DNA of 64,000 bases. Origin: SIG299 sp045531955 (GTDB lineage Bacteria; Bacillota; Clostridia; Lachnospirales; Lachnospiraceae). Within the stretch, counting starts at the first letter, position 1. Every line of letters starts with the position of its first letter. The DNA is taken from NCBI GenBank assembly GCA_045531955.1, contig JAZSFC010000022.1:20902-84901 (forward strand), given 5' to 3'. A program made the position numbers and the translations under genes. Shown here in pieces: positions 23,577 through 31,559 of the stretch. The notes beneath the pieces were generated by a model, which worked only from the letters and a program-made list of their open reading frames with translations, ran no database searches and had not been told where the DNA came from.

Positions 23577-23942
23577 TTACTTAAGAGTAACCTTAGCGCC
23601 TTCAGCTTCAAGCTTAGCCTTGATATCATCAGCTTCTGCCTTGGAAACAGCTTCCTTTAATACCTTTGGAGCTGCTTCTACAGCTGCCTTAGCTTCACCT
23701 AAGCCAAGACCTGTGATTTCACGAACAACCTTGATAACCTTAATCTTGTTTGCGCCAGCTTCTGTTAACTCAACGTCAAACTCTGTCTTTTCTTCAGCTG
23801 CTTCTGCTGCTGGGCCTGCTGCTGCAACTACTACACCTGCTGCTGCGGATACGCCAAATTCTTCTTCACATGCCTTTACTAAATCATTTAACTCTAAAAC
23901 TGTCATGCTCTTGATAGCATCGATAAATTCCTGTGTTGTCAT
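23577..23942 (-). CDS. rplL: 50S ribosomal protein L7/L12
   Basis: The 121-residue stalk protein has the N-terminal dimerisation segment, a hinge rich in Ala and Val, and the conserved C-terminal domain with GLGEAKAAVEAAPKVLKE. Several copies bind L10 and recruit translation factors to the ribosome. It follows rplJ by 90 bases, as usual, and is ended by a strong terminator. Identity is secure. Confidence 0.99.
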   Translation of the reverse strand: MTTQEFIDAIKSMTVLELNDLVKACEEEFGVSAAAGVVVAAAGPAAEAAEEKTEFDVELTEAGANKIKVIKVVREITGLGLGEAKAAVEAAPKVLKEAVSKAEADDIKAKLEAEGAKVTLK

Positions 23943-24032
23943 TTTAATTTACCTCCATTAAAATTTTACTATTTGCTGCGACTTATGCCGCATTTGTTTC
24001 TTGTTTTGTTTTGCTTACGCTAAGCTGCAAAA

Positions 24033-24527
24033 TTAAGCTGCTTCGCCGTTCTTCTCTGCAATCTGATTGAGTACACGAGCCAGATTTGCAACTGGGGACT
24101 GTAAGCTGCCCAGTAACTTGGAAATAAGAGTTTCTCTGGATGGGATAAGAGCGATCTTTTCGATACCCTTAACATCGTAGTAAACACCTTCTACAACGCC
24201 TGCCTTGAACTCTAACTTAGGAGCCTTCTTTGCGAACTCTGCAATTACTCTTGCAGGAGCTGTTGCATCGTCAATACCGAATGCAATTGCTGTAGGTCCT
24301 TCAAGCTCACCATTAAGCTGTGCGAAGTCAGTTCCTTCAAATGCACGCTTTAAGTATGTGTTCTTGTATACCTTGTACACAACACCAGCTTCACGAAGTG
24401 CCTTACGAAGTCTTGTATCTTCTTCTACTGTGAGACCACGATAGTCTACAAGCACTGCAGCAGAAGCCTTATCCACATAGCCCTTAATTTCGTCAATGAT
24501 AGGAGCCTTGATTTCTACCTTTGCCAT
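24033..24527 (-). CDS. rplJ: 50S ribosomal protein L10
   Basis: The 164-residue protein anchors L7/L12 to the ribosome. The sequence shows L10 features (VDYRGLTVEEDTRLRKALRE and the C-terminal helix that binds L12). ATG 24527 follows AAGGAGG. The upstream region contains a well-formed L10 leader with attenuator, by which free L10 or the L10-L12 complex limits its own synthesis. Two additional long hairpins lie between that attenuator and the start codon. Confidence 0.99.
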   Translation of the reverse strand: MAKVEIKAPIIDEIKGYVDKASAAVLVDYRGLTVEEDTRLRKALREAGVVYKVYKNTYLKRAFEGTDFAQLNGELEGPTAIAFGIDDATAPARVIAEFAKKAPKLEFKAGVVEGVYYDVKGIEKIALIPSRETLISKLLGSLQSPVANLARVLNQIAEKNGEAA

Positions 24528-24583
24528 GATAATTACCTCCTTATAAAATTTTTTACAAAGCGGTTCTTGGTTATCTTGTCATT

Positions 24584-24680
24584 GTTCTCATAACCAAACA
24601 TTCGCAAAATCTGCCGGCTTTGCCGTCAGTCGTCACTTCGCAACTTAACATTTTGCTCATGTAGGTTGGTTATGTTCTCA
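24584..24680. repeat. Branched palindrome in the rplJ leader (proximal)
   Basis: CATAACCAA (24589-24597) and TTGGTTATG (24666-24674) form the base. GCAAAAT/ATTTTGC and the tip CTGCCGGC-ttt-GCCGTCAG lie inside. The element is bounded by GTTCTCA on both sides, a heptamer also used at the ends of the neighbouring palindrome. It lies between the L10 attenuator and rplJ and is transcribed. Confidence 0.6.
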
Positions 24681-24753
24681 CATTATGATAATTGACTTAA
24701 CAAGTTCTACGTGCAAGCACGCAACTTGTCACGTCAATTACCATAATGAGAAC
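24674..24753. repeat. Long hairpin in the rplJ leader (distal)
   Basis: GTTCTCACATTATGATAATT plus GAC (24674-24696) pairs with GTCAATTACCATAATGAGAA plus C (24733-24753), with a two-base bulge and one mismatch. ACAAGTT/AACTTGT and GTGC-aa-GCAC continue to the tip. It is in the 5' untranslated RNA of rplJ, after the attenuator. Together with its neighbour it adds about 170 bases to a leader that normally runs straight into rplJ. Confidence 0.7.
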
Positions 24754-24767
24754 AATGACTCTTATAA

Positions 24768-24933
24768 AACAAAAAGAACTGCTTTAAACCGAATGGATTT
24801 AAGCAGTCGAACAGATTCAAACTTAACTTTTATCCCTCGGCAGGCGTACTACTTACACGGTAACCCGTACCTGCTGTCTTCGGTCTATATAGCTGCATTT
24901 CTGCAGCCAAGCGTACTGTGTTTCCACAGCACG
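24768..24933 (-). ncRNA. Ribosomal protein L10 leader with attenuator
   Basis: The minus-strand transcript contains the conserved L10 leader core (CCGAAGACAGCAGGTACGGG ... CCTGCCGAGGGAT, 24882-24833), a GCGTGCTGTG...CACAGTACGC hairpin before it, and a terminator. In the terminator ACTGCTTAAA pairs with TTTAAAGCAGT (24807-24778), followed by TCTTTTTGTTTT. In this RNA class L10(L12)4 binding to the core favours the terminator and reduces rplJL expression. The gene-free stretch 24528-25045 consists of this leader, its promoter and two palindromes. Confidence 0.9.
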
Positions 24934-24939
24934 CTTGAT

Positions 24940-24968
24940 AGCATATCATAAATACTTTATTTTGTCAA
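24940..24968 (-). promoter_or_regulatory. rplJL promoter
   Basis: Minus-strand TTGACA (24968-24963), 17 bases, TATGCT (24945-24940). The start near 24933 is at the 5' edge of the L10 leader. Confidence 0.8.
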
Positions 24969-25045
24969 TCACTTTTTATTGACTTTCTTCCGGTTTTGAT
25001 GGCCTAAACACCAAAGCCTTCCGAATTCAGCCTAATGTTAAGCTA

Positions 25046-25738
25046 TTAGCTTAACTTAGCAGCGTTAACCTTCACGCCAGGGCCCATTGTAGAAGCGAGT
25101 GTTACGCTCTTTAAGTAAGTACCCTTTGCGGAAGCTGGCTTAGCCTTGATGATTGCACCCATCAGAGTCTGGAAGTTGTCTGCGAGCTGTTCTTCAGTGA
25201 AAGAAGCCTTTCCTACTGGACAGTGGATAATGTTTGTCTTATCCAGTCTGTACTCGATCTTACCTGCCTTGATGTCGTTAACTGCCTTTGTAACATCCAT
25301 AGTTACAGTACCAGCCTTAGGGTTTGGCATTAAGCCCTTTGGTCCGAGAACTCTACCGAGACGACCAACTACACCCATCATGTCCGGAGTAGCAACAACT
25401 ACATCAAAATCGAACCATCCGTCGTTCTGGATTCTTGGGATGAGTTCGTCACCGCCAACATAATCTGCACCGGCTGCTTCAGCTTCTGCAACCTTATCAC
25501 CCTTAGCGAATACTAAAACCTTAACGGTCTTACCTGTACCGTGTGGCAGAACTACTGCACCACGTACCTGCTGGTCAGCATGACGACCATCTACACCAAG
25601 TCTGATGTGTGCTTCAATTGTTTCGTCGAACTTAGCGACTGCGGACTTCTTAACTAAGCTAATAGCTTCATTAGCGTCGTACTGTGCGCTTCTGTCGATT
25701 AACTTAGCGGATTCATTATATTTCTTTCCTCTTTTCAT
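25046..25738 (-). CDS. rplA: 50S ribosomal protein L1
   Basis: The 230-residue protein forms the L1 stalk that helps release deacylated tRNA. It contains the family motif GLMPNPKAGTVT and the usual N-terminal segment. Length is standard. It follows rplK by 55 bases in the rpmG-secE-nusG-rplK-rplA operon. The stop codon lies in the loop of a small GTTAAGCT-AGCTTAAC hairpin that has no T-run. Confidence 0.99.
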   Translation of the reverse strand: MKRGKKYNESAKLIDRSAQYDANEAISLVKKSAVAKFDETIEAHIRLGVDGRHADQQVRGAVVLPHGTGKTVKVLVFAKGDKVAEAEAAGADYVGGDELIPRIQNDGWFDFDVVVATPDMMGVVGRLGRVLGPKGLMPNPKAGTVTMDVTKAVNDIKAGKIEYRLDKTNIIHCPVGKASFTEEQLADNFQTLMGAIIKAKPASAKGTYLKSVTLASTMGPGVKVNAAKLS

Positions 25739-25793
25739 TTCATTAACCTCCTAGTGGTAATTGCGGAATGGTTTTTCCTCCCACATATTTTAA

Positions 25794-26219
25794 CTAATCT
25801 TCAACAACAATACCCATGCTTCTTGCTGTACCGGCAATCATGCTTGTAGCAGCTTCTAAAGATGCAGCGTTTAAGTCCTTCATCTTTAATTCAGCAATCT
25901 TTTCAACTTCGGATCTCTTAATGGTAGCAACCTTATTCTTGTTAGGTGCGCCGGAACCGGACTTAAGATTACATGCCTTCTTTAAAAGTACTGCAGCAGG
26001 AGGAGTCTTTGTGATGAATGTAAAGCTCTTATCCTGATATACAGTAATAACAACAGGAATAATCATACCTTCCTGGTCTGCTGTTCTTGCGTTGAATTCC
26101 TTTGTAAACTGAGGAATGTTTACACCGTGCTGACCAAGTGCCGGACCTACTGGAGGAGCCGGAGTTGCCTTTGCAGCAGGGATCTGTAACTTAATATAAC
26201 CTGTAACTTTCTTTGCCAT
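25794..26219 (-). CDS. rplK: 50S ribosomal protein L11
   Basis: The 141-residue protein binds the GTPase-associated region of 23S rRNA. Diagnostic stretches include KLQIPAAKATPAPPVGPALG at the N-terminus and TKTPPAAVLLKKA. It stands between nusG and rplA, the standard order. Confidence 0.99.
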   Translation of the reverse strand: MAKKVTGYIKLQIPAAKATPAPPVGPALGQHGVNIPQFTKEFNARTADQEGMIIPVVITVYQDKSFTFITKTPPAAVLLKKACNLKSGSGAPNKNKVATIKRSEVEKIAELKMKDLNAASLEAATSMIAGTARSMGIVVED

Positions 26220-26311
26220 GATAGCATTACCTCCTAAAATGTGGTGTTATCGGAGTGCTGAACATAATTGTTCATTTCCTCCCACGGACTGCCTTTCGCA
26301 GTCATTCATAA

Positions 26312-26836
26312 CTAAAACTGTTCTACTCTTACTTCTGTAAAATTGATTTCTACAGGAGTTTCGCGACCTAACATCTCGATGTTGACTGTCACGCTCTGCT
26401 TATGCATGTTAATTGCACTGATGATGCCCTGGGCACCCTCAAACGGACCGGACACGATAACTGCGGAATCGCCCACAGCAAAGTCAACTTCAACTTCAGC
26501 CTCTTTTGCAAGGCCCATGTTCTTCATTTCTGCTTCTGTTAAAGGTACCGGCTTGGATCCCGGTCCAACGAATCCGGTAACACCTCTGGTGTTGCGGACT
26601 ACATACCAGGTTTCATCGTTCATTTCCATATGGATAAGAACATAACCCGGGAACAGTTTTCTCTGAACCTGTTTCTTAATGCCGTTCTTAATTTCATAAG
26701 CAGTTTCAAGCGGAACGGAAACCTCTAAAATCTGGTCCTGAAGCTTTCTGTTTTCGATCGTCTTTTCGATGTTGGCTTTTACCTTGTTTTCATACCCGGA
26801 ATAGGTATGTACAACGTACCAATTAGCATCTGCCAT
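26312..26836 (-). CDS. nusG: Transcription elongation/antitermination factor NusG
   Basis: The 174-residue protein has the NGN domain (WYVVHTYSGYENKVKANIEK at the start) and a C-terminal KOW domain (FAVGDSAVIVSGPFEGAQG). NusG binds the RNA polymerase clamp and links it to ribosomes or Rho. It lies 22 bases after secE and 92 bases before rplK. The protein has the expected length. Confidence 0.98.
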   Translation of the reverse strand: MADANWYVVHTYSGYENKVKANIEKTIENRKLQDQILEVSVPLETAYEIKNGIKKQVQRKLFPGYVLIHMEMNDETWYVVRNTRGVTGFVGPGSKPVPLTEAEMKNMGLAKEAEVEVDFAVGDSAVIVSGPFEGAQGIISAINMHKQSVTVNIEMLGRETPVEINFTEVRVEQF

Positions 26837-26858
26837 TATACTACCTCCACCGTTATTC

Positions 26859-27071
26859 TTAGATGATTACGTTAATACCAAACTTTACAACTGCGTCAAG
26901 TAATGCAATAATCACACTCAGAACTGCGGTGATAACAATGACTGCTAATGTCTGCTTACCAAGGGACTTCTTATCAGGCCAGATGATCTTCTTGAACTCT
27001 GCCTTTAAGCCCTTAAACCAGCTCTTGACTACAGGAGTCTTTGGAGCCTTTTCGTTTGCAGCATCTCCCAT
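26859..27071 (-). CDS. secE: Protein translocase subunit SecE
   Basis: The 70-residue protein has a short charged N-terminus, the conserved amphipathic segment (WFKGLKAEFKKIIWPDKKSL) and one membrane helix at the C-terminus. That is the single-helix SecE of Gram-positive bacteria, which stabilises SecY. It sits between rpmG and nusG in the classical order. Confidence 0.96.
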   Translation of the reverse strand: MGDAANEKAPKTPVVKSWFKGLKAEFKKIIWPDKKSLGKQTLAVIVITAVLSVIIALLDAVVKFGINVII

Positions 27072-27106
27072 CTTTTCACTTTCCTTCCTGGTCTTAAGAC
27101 CAACTA

Positions 27107-27256
27107 CTACTTTGTTTCCTTGTGTAATGTGTGTGCCTTACAGAATCTGCAGTACTTCTTGGTTTCCATTCTGTCTGGATGGTTCTTCTTTTCCTTTGTC
27201 ATGTTGTAATTGCGCTGCTTGCATTCTGTACATGCCAATGTAATCTTAACTCGCAC
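27107..27256 (-). CDS. rpmG: 50S ribosomal protein L33
   Basis: A 49-codon gene starting at GTG 27256, with GGAGG 9 bases upstream. The product has two zinc-binding CxxC pairs (C-T-E-C and C-R-F-C) and the L33 sequence (YNMTKEKKNHPDRMETKKYC). This is the zinc-binding form of L33. It is the first gene of the operon and starts 64 bases downstream of the -10 box. Confidence 0.96.
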   Translation of the reverse strand: MRVKITLACTECKQRNYNMTKEKKNHPDRMETKKYCRFCKAHTLHKETK

Positions 27257-27319
27257 GACCTTCCACCTCCGTTATTATTTTTTTAGGCATAAAAAAAAGA
27301 CTACTTCCATAGCTGTTTA

Positions 27320-27348
27320 ACTATATCACATATTTCCGGCATCGTCAA
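27320..27348 (-). promoter_or_regulatory. Promoter of rpmG-secE-nusG-rplKA
   Basis: Minus-strand TTGACG (27348-27343), 17 bases, TATAGT (27325-27320). The start is near 27313. A run of T residues in the leader (27283-27300) is not preceded by a stable stem. Confidence 0.85.
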
Positions 27349-27369
27349 CAGTTTTTTTATGTTTTTTTC

Positions 27370-27398
27370 TTGCATAGGTTGAAAAACCGTGCTATAAT
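27370..27398 (+). promoter_or_regulatory. Promoter of FliD-like gene
   Basis: TTGCAT (27370-27375), 17 bases, TATAAT (27393-27398). The start near 27405 leaves a leader of about 100 bases before ATG 27508. It is back to back with the rpmG promoter 22 bases away. Confidence 0.75.
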
Positions 27399-27507
27399 CA
27401 AGCTAGATAGTGGGATTGTGTCCCTGTTAATAAGTAAATACAAATGCCTCGAAGGAACGAAGCATTCACTAATGTGCATTGATATTTTGGGAAAGGAGGT
27501 CCCGTAT

Positions 27508-28800
27508 ATGCCATTACTCAGTGTCTATAATCATTTAATGCAAGGCCTTATTATGATGCGTCCAAATCGTTTTGACACCCACAAAAAGTCGGAGTTGCAA
27601 AACGTTTACAGGGATATTATGCGCCTTACATCCGAACAGCCGCTCTATAAAGTCACATTCGACGAGTCTGCCCAGGAATACACACTGGGAATCAAAAATG
27701 CGGCGCTTTCCCTTTCATCCATGATAAAAGAGCTGAATACTGACGACAGTGCTTCGGTTTTCAAAAACCAGATTTTAACATCCGACCAACCGGAATCTGT
27801 TGATGTAACCGTATTGGAAGGTTCTTCCCTGCCGGACGAATCCCTTCCTTTATATGTAGAAGTATCTTCCCTGTCTTCTCCGCAGGAAAACCACGGCAAC
27901 TTTGTGCCGGCAGAGGAAGCCGCTTTAGTCAGCGGCCAATACAATTTTACTATCGGAATTGAAGAAAACCTTTATTCTTTCCAATTTAATGTTTCCAACG
28001 GAGCAACCAATCTGGATTTGCAGAAAAAGCTGGCAGACTTCATTAATAAAACTTCCATCGGTCTGCGCACCCGTATTGTACAGGAACCGGAAACCGGCCA
28101 GTCCCGACTGGATTTAATCGCAATTACCGCGGGCTCCGCCGATAGAGAATCCTCCTTCCGCCCGGCTGACGTGCGTTTCCCGGAGGATGCTTCCCACGGT
28201 ATCATCACCCACTTTGGCTTAGACCGTATTGGCAAAGCTCCGGTTAACACCTGTTTTTCCATTAACGGAAAGCAAAAGGAAGTCCGTGGACGTTCCTACT
28301 TATATAATAATGCACTTACCCTGTCCATCAAAGAAGTCACTTCCGCACCGGTTACTATCGGTAAGGTTACCAACCAGGAACCGATTGCAGAAAAACTCAG
28401 AACCTTTGTAAATAAATATAACTCTATCTTTGATTTTGTGAAACAGCAGCAGCCGGATAACCACCGCGCCAAAAAGCTGCTATACGAATTAGGAGCAACG
28501 TTGCGTCAGTTTTCTTCTGAATTAGACACTTGCGGTTTATCCGTTTCCAAAGAAGGCACTCTCGCAATCCGCGAAAAAGAAATGTATACCGCTGCGGGCA
28601 ACGGTTCCCTGGAACGCCTTTTCTCCGAAGACAGCCGTTTTTCCTCCACACTTGTTAAAAAGCTATCTGATATTTCATTAAACCCTATGGAATATTTAAA
28701 CAAAACAGTAGTTACTTATCCAAATATAACCGCTAAAAAAACTTTAAATCCTTATGTTTCGTCAATCTACTGCGGTCTCCTGTATAATAACTATTGTTAA
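27508..28800 (+). CDS. FliD-like (flagellar cap/hook-associated 2-like) protein
   Basis: The 430-residue product has regions that follow FliD: a mid part with degenerate D1/D2-like segments (NVSNGATNLDLQKKLADFIN, SIGLRTRIVQEPETGQSRLD), and a C-terminal part with CFSINGKQKEV..., LTLSIKEVTSAPVTIGKV and FVNKYNSIFDFV. The last of these matches the FliD C-terminal domain, where a bound ING segment and FV..YN are typical. No signal peptide, as expected for flagellar export. ATG 27508 has AAAGGAGG 8 bases upstream; the frame open to 27370 starts at the promoter itself and is rejected. No other flagellar gene is near, so function in a flagellum cannot be claimed. Confidence 0.6.
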   Translation: MPLLSVYNHLMQGLIMMRPNRFDTHKKSELQNVYRDIMRLTSEQPLYKVTFDESAQEYTLGIKNAALSLSSMIKELNTDDSASVFKNQILTSDQPESVDVTVLEGSSLPDESLPLYVEVSSLSSPQENHGNFVPAEEAALVSGQYNFTIGIEENLYSFQFNVSNGATNLDLQKKLADFINKTSIGLRTRIVQEPETGQSRLDLIAITAGSADRESSFRPADVRFPEDASHGIITHFGLDRIGKAPVNTCFSINGKQKEVRGRSYLYNNALTLSIKEVTSAPVTIGKVTNQEPIAEKLRTFVNKYNSIFDFVKQQQPDNHRAKKLLYELGATLRQFSSELDTCGLSVSKEGTLAIREKEMYTAAGNGSLERLFSEDSRFSSTLVKKLSDISLNPMEYLNKTVVTYPNITAKKTLNPYVSSIYCGLLYNNYC

Positions 28801-28868
28801 TGATTTTGTAACTTTTTGGCATGAATTCTTAATAAGATTCCCGTTTTCTGCCACAAATATGCCACCTT

Positions 28869-28913
28869 CCCCTGTTAAACTATTGCTATCGTAAAATTAA
28901 CAGGGGATTTTTT
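28869..28913 (+). terminator. Terminator/attenuator overlapping the subtilase ribosome site
   Basis: CCCCTGTTAA (28869-28878) pairs perfectly with TTAACAGGGG (28897-28906), followed by ATTTTTT and directly by the subtilase ATG at 28914. The AGGGG of the stem is also the only ribosome binding site for that gene. The hairpin can end transcription of the FliD-like gene and would hide the ribosome site in any read-through RNA. No independent promoter was seen for the subtilase. Confidence 0.75.
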
Positions 28914-30965
28914 ATGCGCTTATTTATAGAAAAACAACTAAAGATATTGCTCTTTCCGCTGATGGTACTGTTTCTGACATTTGGCGGCAGCAGTATCAAC
29001 GTCCGGGCGGAGAATTTCGATTATCCGGACGACCCATACAACGATGCTTTATGGTCCTTCGATAATCCGGGATACTACACCCATTACTATGGTTCCTTCC
29101 CGGTAACCCAGTATTCCACCGAAGGTATCGACATGAACATCTGGGACGCCTGGCAAAATTATCCGCTTGCCAAAGAAGATACAAAAACTGTAGTTATCGC
29201 CGTCATCGACACCGGTATAGACTACCGCCATCCTGATTTACGGGATCATATGTGGACAAATCCTAATGAAATCCCTGACAACAACATTGATGACGACGGC
29301 AACGGTTATGTCGATGATATCTATGGTTGGGACTTTTACAACAATGATTCTTCTGTTTGTCATTATGTCGAAACCGAGAATGGATATGCAGTTAATCCGG
29401 ACGATAACGACAATCACGGAACCCACATTGCCGGCATTATTGCAGCCACTGCAAATAACAGCATCGGCATTTCCGGCATTGCTTCCAATGTAAACATAAA
29501 AATCATGTCCTTAAAAATTCACGGTGGTTCTTCCTCCTCCGGTTCCGTAGCCAATGCCATCAAGGCAATCCGCTATGCAGAAGCCATGGGAGCCGATATC
29601 TGTAATTTAAGCTGGGGCACCTTGAACTACAGTCAGGCATTAGAGCTTACTATCCGTGAATCTTCCATGTTATTTGTTTCTGCAGCAGGCAATAATGGCA
29701 TTAATAACAACAGTACTCCTATGTTTCCTGCCAGTCTCCGTCTTCCGAATCTCATTTCCGTCGCATACATTAAAAACGACGGTACGCTGGCCGAAGATTC
29801 CAACTACGGTGTTTCTACCGTAGACATCGCAGCTCCGGGAGAAGACATTTACAGCACTCTGGTCGGCAAATACGGTTATTCCAGCGGAACCTCCATGGCA
29901 GCTCCTCACGTTACCGGTCTTGCCGCCATGATTTACGCCTATCAGGAAAATATTTATCCTGCCCAGGCAAAAGAGTTGATTATCAACACCATGACCCCGC
30001 TTGATACTTTAACCGGCTACCTCATTAATCCGGGAATCCCAAATGCCGGTGCAGCCATCAATTCTTTATCCGGCATTACTACCGATACAGAAAAACCTTT
30101 TCTTGTATTTGATACCTCTTTTGATAAAGACGACATCTGTGTTCATGTAAACTCCTTTGATGCAGGCGGCTCCGGTATCCGCAAAATCCGTTATGCCTAC
30201 GGTTCCAAGTCAGCAGAATATTTCTTTGCAGACAGCGGAAGTTCTGCGGTACTTGATAACCTTTTGTATCTCAGTAAAGCAGGATATTACTCCTTCTATG
30301 TAGAAGACTATGCCGGAAATTATCAGCTATACAATCTTTATATTGAAGATGACACCTTAGCTCCGGACTTCACGGTATCTTATCAAATAGCTCCGGACTA
30401 CTCCTACATAGCAGTTCATTTTTCTGCTACCGATGCAGACAGCGGCGTGAAAGCCATCAAATACCTGGCAGGTGAATTTACCGGCGACGCTTTCCTTTTT
30501 GCCGGCGAACACTTAGATCCTTCCGTAAAAGAACATACCCTGTATTTGGCACCGGATGTTTCTGCCTTAACCTTTTATCTGACTGACCACCGCGGTAATG
30601 CTACTACATACGTTATCCGCCCGGAAATTATTCCGGCCACATCCCTTCACTTAAATGTTACGGAACGCTCTTTGCCATATATGGAAACTTTCCGGCTACA
30701 GCCAATAGTTCTTCCGTGGCTGAGTACCGATGGGGTTTCTTACAGTTCCACAGACGAATCTATTCTTATTGTGGATAATTACGGACTTGTAACTGCCATT
30801 GGCAATGGTGAAGCCTATATTACAGTAACAACCCACAGCGGCATTACTGCTGTATGTAAATTTATCGTCGGATCGGCTTCTCAACCGGCAGAAATACATA
30901 CTACCGAAGCTTCTGTTGATACTACTACCGCCAGCGGAAGTGCAATGGATCATTCCGATTACTGA
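28914..30965 (+). CDS. Secreted subtilisin-like serine protease (S8) with Ig-like C-terminus
   Basis: The 683-residue protein has an N-terminal signal sequence (about 1-32). The peptidase S8 domain carries all catalytic residues: D99 (AVIDTG), H168 (NHGTH) and S327 (GTSMAAPH), plus the oxyanion Asn in SAAGNNG. After about residue 390 there are two Ig-like domains with GSGI-type loops and a BIG2-like domain (about 575-655, with ...SSTDESILIVDNYGLVTA). A Thr/Ser-rich tail follows, without an LPxTG motif. No propeptide of usual length is evident. It is an extracellular protease; the substrate may be dietary or surface protein. Translation depends on a ribosome site that lies in a hairpin. Confidence 0.92.
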   Translation: MRLFIEKQLKILLFPLMVLFLTFGGSSINVRAENFDYPDDPYNDALWSFDNPGYYTHYYGSFPVTQYSTEGIDMNIWDAWQNYPLAKEDTKTVVIAVIDTGIDYRHPDLRDHMWTNPNEIPDNNIDDDGNGYVDDIYGWDFYNNDSSVCHYVETENGYAVNPDDNDNHGTHIAGIIAATANNSIGISGIASNVNIKIMSLKIHGGSSSSGSVANAIKAIRYAEAMGADICNLSWGTLNYSQALELTIRESSMLFVSAAGNNGINNNSTPMFPASLRLPNLISVAYIKNDGTLAEDSNYGVSTVDIAAPGEDIYSTLVGKYGYSSGTSMAAPHVTGLAAMIYAYQENIYPAQAKELIINTMTPLDTLTGYLINPGIPNAGAAINSLSGITTDTEKPFLVFDTSFDKDDICVHVNSFDAGGSGIRKIRYAYGSKSAEYFFADSGSSAVLDNLLYLSKAGYYSFYVEDYAGNYQLYNLYIEDDTLAPDFTVSYQIAPDYSYIAVHFSATDADSGVKAIKYLAGEFTGDAFLFAGEHLDPSVKEHTLYLAPDVSALTFYLTDHRGNATTYVIRPEIIPATSLHLNVTERSLPYMETFRLQPIVLPWLSTDGVSYSSTDESILIVDNYGLVTAIGNGEAYITVTTHSGITAVCKFIVGSASQPAEIHTTEASVDTTTASGSAMDHSDY

Positions 30966-31009
30966 TGTTTGCTGCTCTGTCAGCATATTTTCCTATGGCA
31001 TACAAAAAC

Positions 31010-31037
31010 AAAAAAGCACGTATAAACGTGCTTTTTT
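31010..31037. terminator. Bidirectional terminator between subtilase and Gx-transporter genes
   Basis: AAAAAAGCACG, loop TATAAA, CGTGCTTTTTT: the stem continues into the A/T runs, so it can work on both strands. It separates two convergent genes. Confidence 0.85.
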
Positions 31038-31055
31038 GTTTTTCATTATTTTATT

Positions 31056-31544
31056 CTAATTTCGTATATGGCTTTTTAATTTTGTCAGTACCAGTCCCGA
31101 CACCAGACCAATTAGTATTCCTGCAACAATTCCGGAAAATAACAACAGCGGAAAATAATACACTGTTTTGCTGCCTAACAAAATCATTGCCACTATTGTT
31201 TGCCCAATATTATGACATACACTGCCGGCCACACTGACACCGGTAATTCCAAAGCCTTTTCTTTTTTTCAGTAATACCATTACCAACAGACTAAGCATTC
31301 CGCCCGCCAGACTGTATGGCACGGTACTGATTCCGAACGCAAAGCCTGATAACGCAATTCTAATCAGGGAAATTGCCGCCGCTTCTTTCCACCCAAGAAA
31401 ATACAAGGCGCAAAGTATGACAATATTCGCCGCTCCCAGTTTCACACCGGTAGGTAACGGCAACGGAATCAGATGTTCAATGTAACTGAAAATAAAGGCC
31501 AACGCCACCAGCATTCCAAATAGTGCAATTCGTTTTGTCTTCAT
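31056..31544 (-). CDS. Gx transporter / heptaprenyl diphosphate synthase component I-like membrane protein
   Basis: The 162-residue membrane protein has five or so hydrophobic helices, with the conserved pattern LPLPTGVKLGAANIV near 30-45 and GISTVPYSLAGGMLS. This matches the family annotated as heptaprenyl diphosphate synthase component I or Gx transporter. Its molecular role is unsettled. ATG 31544 has GGAG 4-5 bases upstream; the frame reaches two codons further to GTG. It follows the NusG-domain-II protein by 15 bases, a common pairing in Clostridia. It is the last gene of the operon. Confidence 0.82.
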   Translation of the reverse strand: MKTKRIALFGMLVALAFIFSYIEHLIPLPLPTGVKLGAANIVILCALYFLGWKEAAAISLIRIALSGFAFGISTVPYSLAGGMLSLLVMVLLKKRKGFGITGVSVAGSVCHNIGQTIVAMILLGSKTVYYFPLLLFSGIVAGILIGLVSGLVLTKLKSHIRN

Positions 31545-31559
31545 GGTCACTCCTTCTTT

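Noticed and set aside
25025..25060. Hairpin GTTAAGCT-AGCTTAAC around the rplA stop codon as terminator
   Set aside because: AT-rich 8-bp stem without T-run; the next promoter and leader follow and no need for it is shown.
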